DNA of 64,000 nt from DATIBQ01 sp964573395 (lineage in GTDB: Bacteria; Patescibacteriota; Minisyncoccia; Phycocordibacterales; UBA9973): NCBI GenBank assembly GCA_964573395.1, contig CAZNJI010000002.1, positions 1 through 64,000 on the forward strand, written 5' to 3'. Position numbers and translations under genes: made by a program. Within the stretch, counting starts at the first letter, position 1, and each line of letters starts with the position of its first letter. Shown here piece by piece: positions 8,393 through 15,547 of the stretch. The notes under the pieces were generated by a model. The model saw nothing but the letters and a program-made list of their open reading frames with translations, searched no databases and was not told the DNA's origin.

Positions 8393-9115
8393 TCACGAGG
8401 AGGCGTATTTCGCAATGGCTGACCCAAAATCTTCCGGGTACGGCGCCGTAATGGTCGTTTCCGTTCCATCCGGCAGAAGGAATGTTACCGTTCGGGCATG
8501 GAGTGCAATTCTGCTGAAGCCAAGCGCCGGCGGCTTAGTGTTTCCGTAGAGTTCATCGCAGACAATCGGCCGTTGCAAGTACTTTAAGTGCACCCGAATT
8601 TGGTGTGTTCTGCCTGTTTTCGGAAAAGCATGAATCAGTGAAAAATTATCTCCTTCAGTACTAAACTGGCGTACTACATGAATAACTGTTACCGCTTCCC
8701 TGGTCTCGCCCCGGGTTCCCCTGCCCGCATGCCACTTTCTGAAATCTTCCTTGTTTCGCCCGATAGGAACCGAAACCGTGAGTGGGTTTTCTTTAAAATG
8801 TCCCCAGACAAATGCATGATACTCTTTCTTGATTGTTCGGTCCTGGAACTGCTTTTTCAGAAAAGAGAATGCCTCTTGGTTTTTTGCAAGCAGTAATACT
8901 CCTGAAGTGTCCCGATCGAGCCGATGGACAATGCCCGGCCTATCGAGAGGTTTACCGTCAATAATGATCGGCTCTCCTACCCCGGCCATTTCCGGATATT
9001 CTTTCAGGATCCAATCAATAAGCGTCGGCTCAGAGCTTTTTCCATCCGGGTGCACCATCAGCCCCGCTGGCTTCTGTATCGCGAGAATATCCTCGTTTTC
9101 AAACAGAATTTCCAT
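8393..9115 (-). CDS. RluA-family rRNA pseudouridine synthase
   Basis: 240 residues with the catalytic motif HRLDRDTSG (Asp is the nucleophile) and the conserved GRTHQIRVHL and LDRPGIVHRLD segments. No N-terminal S4 domain, so it is the compact RluA/RluC catalytic core. It converts uridines in 23S rRNA (or tRNA) to pseudouridine. Its stop overlaps the alternative start of rplS, so it is probably in one operon with the L19 gene. Confidence 0.9.
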   Translation of the reverse strand: MEILFENEDILAIQKPAGLMVHPDGKSSEPTLIDWILKEYPEMAGVGEPIIIDGKPLDRPGIVHRLDRDTSGVLLLAKNQEAFSFLKKQFQDRTIKKEYHAFVWGHFKENPLTVSVPIGRNKEDFRKWHAGRGTRGETREAVTVIHVVRQFSTEGDNFSLIHAFPKTGRTHQIRVHLKYLQRPIVCDELYGNTKPPALGFSRIALHARTVTFLLPDGTETTITAPYPEDFGSAIAKYASS

Positions 9116-10001
9116 ACTTTATTTCAGTTCCACCAAGTTTATCCATGCAGTATTCTTTAATGGTTTTATACACATCGCTTTTCTCTACTTCTTCTACATG
9201 GTTGCCAATAAGCCACTCTTTTGCATCCAGTACTCGGTAAAACGTTCTCAGTGTTTCGGTTAAGTGTTGCAAATATCCTGCCCGTGCGTGCTTTTTCTGA
9301 GCAAATGAATAGTATGCCTCAAGCTGATGCTTCATCTGGAGCATTGCATTGGCAAGATAGGGGTGATTATCGAGCGCTTCTCTGTCTTTCTCTTTATAAA
9401 GACGGGCAAGTTCCAACACTGTTTCCTTATCAGCGGCCAATACGACACGACTCACTTCAAGAGAACCTTTAAAATGCTCAGTATCAACATACTTTACCTG
9501 TACTTTTTTGCTTCGTTCAACGTCGCTCCACACCTCATGAAGCTTCCCGGAAATGGTCGAGTAATCAGAGGAAAAAGTCACGTCAATTCCAAGACCAAGA
9601 TAGTCGCGGTCTTGTTTTCCCTCTTCAGGATGAAACTCAATGACACAATCGACTTTTCTAATAAAATCATCCGGCTCTGCGGTGAAAAACGCTTCTGCCT
9701 GGTTTGACATCCAAGCTCCGCAAAACTGGTCGACAATGATTCCTTCGAACACGTCGCTGATTTTTTTATTTTTTTGCTCAAAAGCAGTATTCTGATTTTC
9801 CCATTTTTCTTTCAACGAAGCGGCAAGAGCTATTTCTTGTTTTACTGCCACATCATCAAACCCTTCGGTTCCAAGAAAATTTTCCGGCTTTGGCTGGTAA
9901 ATCTTCTTCTGGCGCTCAAAGCTTCCATGAAGCGCATCAATTACCCGATCTTGTTCGATTGTTTTTGCAGATAAATTATCGATGTTTGGAAACCGTTCCA
10001 T
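9099..10001 (-). CDS. Conserved-looking hypothetical protein, possible nuclease-like fold
   Basis: About 300 residues starting at the ATG at 10001; an upstream extension would run into tRNA-Val, so it was rejected. Overlaps the start of the rluA-family gene by 17 nt, suggesting co-transcription. Mostly helical and charged. The middle has VDCVIEF ... LGLGIDVTF ... KVQVKYVD, an acidic-strand, acidic-strand, lysine order that faintly resembles a PD-(D/E)XK nuclease core; this is weak. Not recognised otherwise. No signal peptide or membrane helix, so cytoplasmic. Confidence 0.7.
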   Translation of the reverse strand: MERFPNIDNLSAKTIEQDRVIDALHGSFERQKKIYQPKPENFLGTEGFDDVAVKQEIALAASLKEKWENQNTAFEQKNKKISDVFEGIIVDQFCGAWMSNQAEAFFTAEPDDFIRKVDCVIEFHPEEGKQDRDYLGLGIDVTFSSDYSTISGKLHEVWSDVERSKKVQVKYVDTEHFKGSLEVSRVVLAADKETVLELARLYKEKDREALDNHPYLANAMLQMKHQLEAYYSFAQKKHARAGYLQHLTETLRTFYRVLDAKEWLIGNHVEEVEKSDVYKTIKEYCMDKLGGTEIKYGNSV

Positions 10002-10053
10002 GATAAGTACAGTAGCATAACTCTGTTTGTCTCTATAGACGTTTTTTGTTCGG

Positions 10054-10126
10054 TGCGCCCTGAGGGATTCGAACCCCCGACCTTTGCTGTGTAAAAGCAC
10101 TGCTCTACCAACTGAGCTAAGAGCGC
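10054..10126 (-). tRNA. tRNA-Val (TAC anticodon)
   Basis: Acceptor GCGCTCT/AGGGCGC, D-stem GCTC/GAGC, anticodon loop TTTACAC (TAC), T-loop TTCGAAT, A73 at 10054. CCA not encoded. Confidence 0.95.
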
Positions 10127-10193
10127 ATGTTCGGGCATCATACTGAAAAACCCCCCATTTCGCAAATTGATTTAAGTACCATACACTGGTAAG

Positions 10194-10247
10194 GTATTCT
10201 CGCTTGCCCCTGTAAGAAAACCTTGCAGGGGCGGCGCTCGGGAATAC
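10194..10247 (+). repeat. Palindromic element built from the tRNA-Arg 5' region
   Basis: Contains ctcgcttgcccctgta (10199-10214), a 16-bp perfect direct copy of the sequence at 10275-10290 that spans the 5' end of tRNA-Arg. It pairs with an imperfect inverted copy on its right: GCCCCTG/CAGGGGC inside GTATTC/GAATAC. The palindrome AAAAACATTATAATGTTTTT follows at once (10248-10266) and contains a TATAAT that could serve as the -10 box of the tRNA. Confidence 0.55.
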
Positions 10248-10281
10248 AAAAACATTATAATGTTTTTCATTTCCCTCGCTT

Positions 10282-10353
10282 GCCCCTGTAGTTAAATGGA
10301 TATAACTGCGGACTTCTAAGCCGTTATTGTAGGTTCGATTCCTACCGGGGGCA
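10282..10353 (+). tRNA. tRNA-Arg (TCT anticodon)
   Basis: Acceptor GCCCCTG/CGGGGGC, D-stem GTTA/TAAC, anticodon loop CTTCTAA (TCT), T-stem GTAGG/CCTAC with loop TTCGATT. A possible -10 TATAAT lies at 10256-10261. Confidence 0.93.
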
Positions 10354-10363
10354 CCCAGAAAAA

Positions 10364-10627
10364 CTACTCAGCTTCAATAGTATTTTGTATCAAATCAATC
10401 TGCCGCCTCATTGAGCGGATTGCTGCACTATTTTCGCTTTCTTCCGGCGTTACCGGCGTTTCCAGAATTTGATTCGTTTGCAGGTAAAAATAAGCGAAGT
10501 AGGCAAATACCGCAATGAAGACAATAAAAGCGCTCAGGAGGAGGATGCGCCAAAATCGATGCGGATTGAATCGATCATGTTTGTGCACTTTTGGCTTATG
10601 AGATTTTAAGGGAAGGTGGAATTTCAT
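10364..10627 (-). CDS. Small bitopic membrane protein at the end of the pilMNO cluster
   Basis: 87 residues: a basic N-terminus, one transmembrane helix (about residues 27-48), then an acidic/polar tail. It starts 3 nt downstream of the pilO stop and is therefore almost certainly in the pilM-pilN-pilO operon. It occupies the position of pilP in other bacteria but shows no PilP lipobox or beta domain. Function unknown, probably pilus-associated by context. Confidence 0.7.
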   Translation of the reverse strand: MKFHLPLKSHKPKVHKHDRFNPHRFWRILLLSAFIVFIAVFAYFAYFYLQTNQILETPVTPEESENSAAIRSMRRQIDLIQNTIEAE

Positions 10628-10630
10628 AGG

Positions 10631-11164
10631 TTATTGGTTAAAAGTTACCAAACGGAGCGTTCCGTAGAGTTCCCATTGTGCTGCTCCCGCCGCCGGACCG
10701 ATCAGATAGAATTTTTCAAAAATAATGCGCGATGGCTTCGTTTCAAATTTTTCCGCAAGCGCAATCATTCTGTCATAGCTTCCCTTTGCCCGGAACTCAA
10801 CACTTACGTACGGACCAGTGGCCGCATTGTTTGAAACAATATTGACGGTTGCGATTTCAAATTCCGCTCCCAATGCCCGCGCATCCCCTTCCAGCTCTGA
10901 CAGAAAGAGAGGGATCGTTTTTGAGTCATAGAACAGCGACTCGATCGAAGCCACGTCTGCCTTTAAGGCGGTAAATTGATTCGATTCTTCCAAGAAAGCG
11001 ATTTTATTCATTTCAATGGAGGCAAGCTTCTTGAAAAGCCCAATCGTCGCCGTTCGCTCCTTCACGACATTTCCTCGCACCCAGAGTATTCCGAGGAACG
11101 CGGCAATCACTCCTGCCGCGAGCAGTATCGTATAGAGTATCTGTTTTTTAAATTCTTTTTCCAT
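10631..11164 (-). CDS. pilO: Type IV pilus inner-membrane protein PilO-like
   Basis: 177 residues: one N-terminal membrane helix (residues 11-30), a coiled-coil segment, then a ferredoxin-like domain ending in beta strands (FEKFYLIGP ... LYGTLRLVTF). Size, topology and position after pilN fit PilO, which with PilN forms the periplasmic alignment ring of type IV pili. Sequence motifs are weak in this family, so the call rests on topology and order. Confidence 0.75.
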   Translation of the reverse strand: MEKEFKKQILYTILLAAGVIAAFLGILWVRGNVVKERTATIGLFKKLASIEMNKIAFLEESNQFTALKADVASIESLFYDSKTIPLFLSELEGDARALGAEFEIATVNIVSNNAATGPYVSVEFRAKGSYDRMIALAEKFETKPSRIIFEKFYLIGPAAGAAQWELYGTLRLVTFNQ

Positions 11165-11166
11165 AC

Positions 11167-11697
11167 TTATTCTTTGAACGTAACAGTAAGCTGAAAATCG
11201 CCATTCTGGTTCTTAACGAAATTTGATACGGGATTATTGACCGCCGCTACGTTTGCATCGGCACCGAGTTTATCCACGAATTGCTGTAGCACTGCCCGAT
11301 TTGAAAAAACGCCGAAAAACTGGACCTTCTTGTCGCCCTGCTTGTCCATCGATACGCGGTTAATGGTAATGCCGGCAGGTTTTAAGCTCTGCACGTGCGA
11401 AAGCGCATTGAGCACTGAGAAGCTTTTCTCTGCGGTGAAAACCGCTGAAAGCTTTTTGATCCGCAGATCAAGCGCCGCTACCTCTTCACTGCTGGCAACG
11501 TTTCCTTCTCGCTCCAGGACGGCAATGGTATCAGCGGCAACTTTGTATTGGCTTCGCACGGCAACAAATGTCGGCAGGATCAGCAAAAGCGATGCGGCAA
11601 CCAAAAAGAGGAGAAACGCAAGCATGGCAATTGCCACGCGGAAGACCTGCACTTTTTTAATGAGCCGCTTTTGATTGTCGGGAAGCAGATTAATCAT
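11167..11697 (-). CDS. pilN: Type IV pilus assembly protein PilN-like
   Basis: Starts at the ATG at 11697 with MINLLPDNQK, the conserved INLLP motif by which the PilN N-terminus binds PilM. One membrane helix (residues ~20-45), a coiled coil, then a ferredoxin-like domain. Overlaps the pilM 3' end by 8 nt (translational coupling) and is 2 nt from pilO. Confidence 0.85.
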   Translation of the reverse strand: MINLLPDNQKRLIKKVQVFRVAIAMLAFLLFLVAASLLLILPTFVAVRSQYKVAADTIAVLEREGNVASSEEVAALDLRIKKLSAVFTAEKSFSVLNALSHVQSLKPAGITINRVSMDKQGDKKVQFFGVFSNRAVLQQFVDKLGADANVAAVNNPVSNFVKNQNGDFQLTVTFKE

Positions 11698-12769
11698 AGT
11701 CGTAGTCTCCGAGCGCAAGCCCGATGGCAGTGGTATAACTCATCGACTCTTGGAAGCTCAGATTCGGAATGACCTCATCAAGCGAAAAAATGTTCTGCCA
11801 CGGATTGGCGAGTGCGACGGGAAGCTTCAAGCTGGTCGAAAGATAATCCGGCAATCCTTTTAAATTCGCATCGCCGCCGCACAACAGCACCGATTCGATT
11901 TCTCCGAATGACGGGCCCTTCCCTTTCTTCGTGTGCCAGTAAATGTAGCGGCGGTTGATTTCGTCTTTGAGCGTTGAAAGCCCGTTCACCAAAATGGAGA
12001 AGAGTTTTTTGTTTTCCTCTGCCGAAGTAAGGCCGTAGGTTTTCTTCATCGTTTCGGCTTCTTCTATCGAGATTCCCTGCTCTTTGGCTATCATCTGCGT
12101 TAAGATAGCGCCCCCGATGTCTACCGTGGAAGTAAATACGGGCAGTTCGTTCGAAATAATCGATATGCCAGTTTTCGTCTCTCCAAAGTCAACTACCATG
12201 TAGCTTCCCGTTTTCTGATGCGGCACGACCGATCGGGCAATCGCTCCTCCCTCAAGTTCGAACGAAACCGGAATGAGCCCTGCGTCTGCAAACGTGTTGT
12301 AGTAAGAATTGGCAATGTTTTCCGCCGCGGCAATCACCAACACCGTATACTGGTTCCCCTCTTGGGCAAGGATGGCAAAATCAAACACTGCTTCAATCGC
12401 CTTAATCGGAATATTGTCTTCCAGTTGAAGTTCAATAAGGCCCCTAATCTCAGAGGACTTTACTGCGTCGATAGTAATCATGAATGAGTACACATGCTCT
12501 TCCGGAAGTGCAACCCGAACGTATCTGAGTTTATGTTTTTTTCGGATATCAGAGAGAAAGGTAGTGAAACGGGCGCTATCAACAATGTTTCCAGCTTTCA
12601 CCGCGCCCTCCGGAACCTTCTCTTCCCCGAAACGGCGCACGCGAAGCCCTGAAACGGCAGTTGAAAGTTCAACGAACCGAAGCCACCGATCAGAGAAATC
12701 GAGCCCGACTGAAGAGAGCGACAAATATCTCGGCGTCGGAAATAACTTATTATAAAAAAGGCGCTTCAT
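11690..12769 (-). CDS. pilM: Type IV pilus actin-like ATPase PilM
   Basis: 359 residues with actin/FtsA fold motifs: GLDFSDRWLRFVEL (phosphate 1), VVDFGETKTGISI (phosphate 2) and SVLLCGGDANLKGL (adenosine motif). PilM is cytoplasmic and holds the PilN tail. First gene of the cluster pilM-pilN-pilO-small protein; a TATACT box ends 9 nt upstream. The assembly ATPase is at 30988; pilin, PilC and PilD are not in this window. Confidence 0.9.
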   Translation of the reverse strand: MKRLFYNKLFPTPRYLSLSSVGLDFSDRWLRFVELSTAVSGLRVRRFGEEKVPEGAVKAGNIVDSARFTTFLSDIRKKHKLRYVRVALPEEHVYSFMITIDAVKSSEIRGLIELQLEDNIPIKAIEAVFDFAILAQEGNQYTVLVIAAAENIANSYYNTFADAGLIPVSFELEGGAIARSVVPHQKTGSYMVVDFGETKTGISIISNELPVFTSTVDIGGAILTQMIAKEQGISIEEAETMKKTYGLTSAEENKKLFSILVNGLSTLKDEINRRYIYWHTKKGKGPSFGEIESVLLCGGDANLKGLPDYLSTSLKLPVALANPWQNIFSLDEVIPNLSFQESMSYTTAIGLALGDYDYD

Positions 12770-12805
12770 TACTCTCTTAGTATACGATACAGATGCGCAG
12801 TTAAC

Positions 12806-13141
12806 CTATCGAACGCGTGCACCCGGAGCAACATTTGCATCGGGTACCAAGAAAATTGGCGTACCATCAGTGCCATCAACTGCCATGAGCATGCCGAACG
12901 AATCAAGTCCGCGAATTCTTCGCGGTTCAAGGTTAATGACAAAGAGCATCATTTTACCCACCAGCAGTTCGGGTTCCGGATACCACTCCCGGATTCCTGA
13001 AAGAATCTGGCGCGGTTCTGTCTCGCCGAAATCGAGCATAAAGCGAATAAGTTTATCTGAATCTGGCACCGCTTCGGCGCTGATCACTTTTCCAATGCGA
13101 GCATCAATCTTTTTAAAATCATCAATGGTAATTGTTTCCAT
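12806..13141 (-). CDS. tRNA-binding OB-fold protein (MetRS beta-subunit / Trbp111-like)
   Basis: 111 residues from METITIDDF. The sequence IDDFKKIDARIGKVISAEAVPDSDKL ... ILSGIREWYPEPELLVGKMMLFVINL ... MLMA matches the EMAPII-like tRNA-binding OB fold that is fused to MetRS C-termini in many bacteria. Here it is free-standing, like Trbp111 or CsaA. It probably binds the tRNA elbow and may assist a MetRS lacking this domain. Single gene with its own terminator upstream. Confidence 0.88.
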   Translation of the reverse strand: METITIDDFKKIDARIGKVISAEAVPDSDKLIRFMLDFGETEPRQILSGIREWYPEPELLVGKMMLFVINLEPRRIRGLDSFGMLMAVDGTDGTPIFLVPDANVAPGARVR

Positions 13142-13156
13142 ATAGCTACTACTATA

Positions 13157-13189
13157 TAACAAAATTGCCGATGCTGTTGCACCGGCAAT
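13157..13189 (-). terminator. Intrinsic terminator after ruvX
   Basis: On the minus strand: ATTGCCG ... CGGCAAT stem followed by TTTTGTT. Ends the ruvX transcript before the OB-fold gene. Confidence 0.65.
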
Positions 13190-13267
13190 GGACTATCTAA
13201 ATTTCTTTAGGCCCATCGGACATGATTTACCTCAAGGTGCAACGCTTATTCAACATTTGGAGTACTC

Positions 13268-13651
13268 TTATTTTTTCTTTTTATCAAGAAACCGCTGCAA
13301 AATGATTGCCGCCGCGGAATCATCCCGTGCTCCTTTTGCCGTTTGGTACCGATGCGCCTCTACTGAAGAAAAATCTTCCCGTTCGAAAAAAATCGGAAGC
13401 TCGGTTTTCAGCGTTAGTGCCGCTTTGAACTTTTGGATCTGGTCGAGCACGACGTTTGGCGCGCCGTTTGATGCAACCGATTCCCCAATAACGATGGCTT
13501 GGATTGACTCTTCCGCAATGAGTGCCAGCAGTTTCTCGACGTTCTCTTTCGTGTTCTCGAGAATTCCCTTCGGAAAAGCAATAAACCCTTCTTCGTCGGA
13601 AATGGCAATGCCAATCCGTTTGGTGCCGTAGTCGATTCCTAGGAATTTCAT
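13268..13651 (-). CDS. ruvX: Putative pre-16S rRNA nuclease / Holliday junction resolvase YqgF (RuvX)
   Basis: 127 residues from MKFLGIDYGTKRIGIA, the RNase H-like first strand with the catalytic Asp. The second acidic site lies in IVIGES and the third in KGARDDSAAAIIL. In E. coli YqgF matures the 5' end of 16S rRNA; the resolvase activity is debated. The start was chosen at the ATG matching the family N-terminus, 3 codons inside a longer frame. Monocistronic. Confidence 0.92.
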   Translation of the reverse strand: MKFLGIDYGTKRIGIAISDEEGFIAFPKGILENTKENVEKLLALIAEESIQAIVIGESVASNGAPNVVLDQIQKFKAALTLKTELPIFFEREDFSSVEAHRYQTAKGARDDSAAAIILQRFLDKKKK

Positions 13652-13726
13652 CAACCACACAATAGCATGAAATACTATTTTCTACGCTTGAAAAAAACTC
13701 TTAAATAGCGTAAGGTTTTACCACAC

Positions 13727-13813
13727 GGAAGCGTGGCAGAGTGGTCGATTGCACCTGTCTTGAAAACAGGAGCCTCAGCAATGGGGCCGTGAGTTCGAAT
13801 CTCACCGCTTCCG
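13727..13813 (+). tRNA. tRNA-Ser (TGA anticodon)
   Basis: Acceptor GGAAGCG/CGCTTCC, anticodon stem CCTGT/ACAGG around CTTGAAA (TGA), class II variable arm, T-loop TTCGAAT, G73 at 13813. CCA not encoded. Confidence 0.95.
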
Positions 13814-13816
13814 CAA

Positions 13817-13848
13817 ATAAAATAACCCGTCAGGGTTATTTTATTTTT
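13817..13848 (+). terminator. Hairpin terminator directly after tRNA-Ser
   Basis: 12-bp perfect stem ATAAAATAACCC / GGGTTATTTTAT, loop gtca, then a T-run. Confidence 0.8.
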
Positions 13849-13971
13849 CGGTGAGATTCGAACTGGGAAAAGGGTCGGGAAAACGGGAGTTTTCCCGCGG
13901 AGGAAAGTATTGAAAACCGAGTGGTTTTCAAAGAGGAGCCTACGACGATGTGAGATTCTCACCGCTTCCGC
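13849..13971 (+). repeat. Structured palindromic element at tRNA-Ser 3' end
   Basis: Begins with an inverted copy of the tRNA-Ser T-arm (CGGTGAGATTCGAAC, 13849-13863). It ends inside a direct copy of the tRNA 3' end: TCTCACCGCTTCCGCAAA at 13957-13974 is identical to 13800-13817 (18 bp). The core carries GGGTCG, hairpin GGGAAAAC/GTTTTCCC, linker GCGGAGGAAAGTA, hairpin TTGAAAACC/GGTTTTCAA and a right end TGTGAGATT. It aligns along its length with the element after tRNA-Lys (21079-21179) and with differing but still paired stems. No protein-coding frame is credible. Confidence 0.72.
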
Positions 13972-14008
13972 AAAACAAAAAACCTCGAAAGGGTTTTTTG
14001 TTTTGCGG
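13968..14008 (+). terminator. Second hairpin terminator after the tRNA-Ser element
   Basis: 17-bp perfect stem CCGCAAAACAAAAAACC / GGTTTTTTGTTTTGCGG with a 7-nt loop. Its left arm starts in the duplicated tRNA 3' end. It may also stop the convergent RnfD-reductase transcript. Confidence 0.75.
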
Positions 14009-14035
14009 ATAACATTCTAGCTGAGAAAACAAGAT

Positions 14036-15547
14036 TTAAAACCCTGGGAAGTAGTCAGTTTTAATGCTTGATCGTGAAATGCCCGTTTTCAAGAGAAGCT
14101 TTTTGTAATTTTCTACCATCGCATTCGGCCCAGAAAGGTAGAATGTCCTGTTGCTGTAATCTGCTACCGCATCTTTCAGAAGCGTTTCTGTGAGGAAGCC
14201 CATTTTTCCGCTCCAGTGCTCCGGCGCTTCTTTTGGATCGGTAATGAGGTACACCGTCCTCAATCCAATTTCCCGAGCTTCGTCAAAGAGCTCTCGGTAT
14301 GCAAAGTCATCGTGTCGCGCACAAGCATAGAAAAGCACGATATCCCGCTTTTGTTTCAAGTCGAGCAAGTATCGAATCATGCTGCGAAACGGCGTTATGC
14401 CAATGCCGCCCGCGATGAATACCAGTTTCTTATTCTTATCTTTCGGCAGGATGAATTCGCCAGAGAGTCCGTGTGCCACCAGCTGTTTTCCTGGTTCAAG
14501 CGAAACAAGTTCGCGCTTGAACGCGCTGCCGTTTTCCATGATGCGCACGCCGAGCTTTATTTCGGTTTCAGTCGGCGCTGAGGCAATCGTAAAGTACCGG
14601 CGGTTTCCTCGACTGTCAGGATTGTTAAGCGGCATCGTCCACTCAAGAAACTGTCCTGGCTGAAACAGAAGCTTTTGGTTCGATGAAAAAGAAAATTCAT
14701 ATACGCCATTTGCGATTTGCTGTTTTGATTTTAGGGTAAGGAAAAGCTTGCACTTCGAACTGACGAAGTAGGAGAAAATATTCCCGAGCAACAGCACCAA
14801 TTCTGGCGTTGGATACATGGGGCCGACATGAAACTGGAGCGTCGTAAGCCCTCCAACAATCATGCCGTAGATAACGCGGAGTGCTCGTGTTGGCGGCGTG
14901 GTGAACGGTTCAGTCAGCATCACCGTGCCGAAGAAAATGAGCGGCCATGAAACAACTCCCTGCAAAATCACCGTATCAACTGGAAGACCGAGTGTAAGCG
15001 CTGAAACTGCCAGCACCATAAGTGCGGTGATAAAAAAACTGAAAAAGAGATGAAATCGGCGAAGTTTTCGCACTATCAAAAACCCAAGTATGGCGGTCGC
15101 CGGCAAAAGTGTTGCACTTCCTATCCACCAGGTAACGCTGCCAAGGCCAATAAACCCAGAAACTACCGCAGCAACAGCGGCTGGATTGAAAAGATGACGC
15201 TTCTTAAGCGCAAGCACATATTTAGAAAGCATCGCAATTCCCGCAAGACCAATGAGTACCGCGCCGTCCGCCAAAGTTGCTGCGGGAACAATCAGGAAAA
15301 AGAGAATAAGCCCAGTAATTGCTGAAGATTCACGGTTTATGGGTGCTTTCCATATGAACGAGAAAAGACGATTCCATCCTTCTGCTGCAAACACTAAAAG
15401 AAGAGCCGAAATAAGGAGCGAGACTCCGGAAAAAGAAAGTATTCCTAAAAAGCCTAAGAGGATTGCAAAAAATGCCAAAATGCCGAGCCCGTAGAGCACG
15501 AGCTTGTACATGGTAATTCCGTTTAGGAAACGATCGATTGCTTTCAT
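14036..15547 (-). CDS. RnfD/NqrB-like membrane domain fused to ferredoxin-NAD(P)+ reductase domain
   Basis: 503 residues. Residues 1-265 form about ten hydrophobic helices with RnfD/NqrB features (HLFNPAA at 119-125; TEPFTTPPTR at 212-221). Residues 266-503 are a ferredoxin-reductase-type flavoprotein: RRYFTIASAP (316-325) binds FAD, GGIGITPFRS (380-389) binds NAD(P)H, and the C-terminus is DYFPGF. It would take electrons from cytosolic NAD(P)H and pass them through the membrane. Overlaps apbE by ATGA and lies downstream of an FMN-binding protein gene, forming a three-gene flavin electron-transfer unit. A fused one-protein donor of this kind replaces several Rnf/Nqr subunits. Acceptor unknown. 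Confidence 0.85.
   Translation of the reverse strand: MKAIDRFLNGITMYKLVLYGLGILAFFAILLGFLGILSFSGVSLLISALLLVFAAEGWNRLFSFIWKAPINRESSAITGLILFFLIVPAATLADGAVLIGLAGIAMLSKYVLALKKRHLFNPAAVAAVVSGFIGLGSVTWWIGSATLLPATAILGFLIVRKLRRFHLFFSFFITALMVLAVSALTLGLPVDTVILQGVVSWPLIFFGTVMLTEPFTTPPTRALRVIYGMIVGGLTTLQFHVGPMYPTPELVLLLGNIFSYFVSSKCKLFLTLKSKQQIANGVYEFSFSSNQKLLFQPGQFLEWTMPLNNPDSRGNRRYFTIASAPTETEIKLGVRIMENGSAFKRELVSLEPGKQLVAHGLSGEFILPKDKNKKLVFIAGGIGITPFRSMIRYLLDLKQKRDIVLFYACARHDDFAYRELFDEAREIGLRTVYLITDPKEAPEHWSGKMGFLTETLLKDAVADYSNRTFYLSGPNAMVENYKKLLLKTGISRSSIKTDYFPGF

Noticed and set aside
8373..8396. GTG at 8396 as the rplS start
   Set aside because: The GTGA overlap with the rluA-type gene is attractive, but it adds residues not expected for L19; the ATG at 8372 fits better. 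Not excluded.
9941..10165. Minus-strand frame running through tRNA-Val into the 10001 gene
   Set aside because: It overlaps the whole tRNA gene; the true protein start is the ATG at 10001.
13893..13910. GGAGGAAAGT in the tRNA-Ser element resembling the RNase P RNA core (GAGGAAAGTCC)
   Set aside because: The rest of the P RNA (P4 partner, CR-V, J regions) is absent, and the aligned tRNA-Lys copy has GGAGGAAGG instead. Short chance similarity.
13675..13962. 95-codon minus-strand frame across tRNA-Ser and the downstream element
   Set aside because: It is antisense to the tRNA and to paired hairpins; composition follows the structured DNA, and no start signal or family match is visible.
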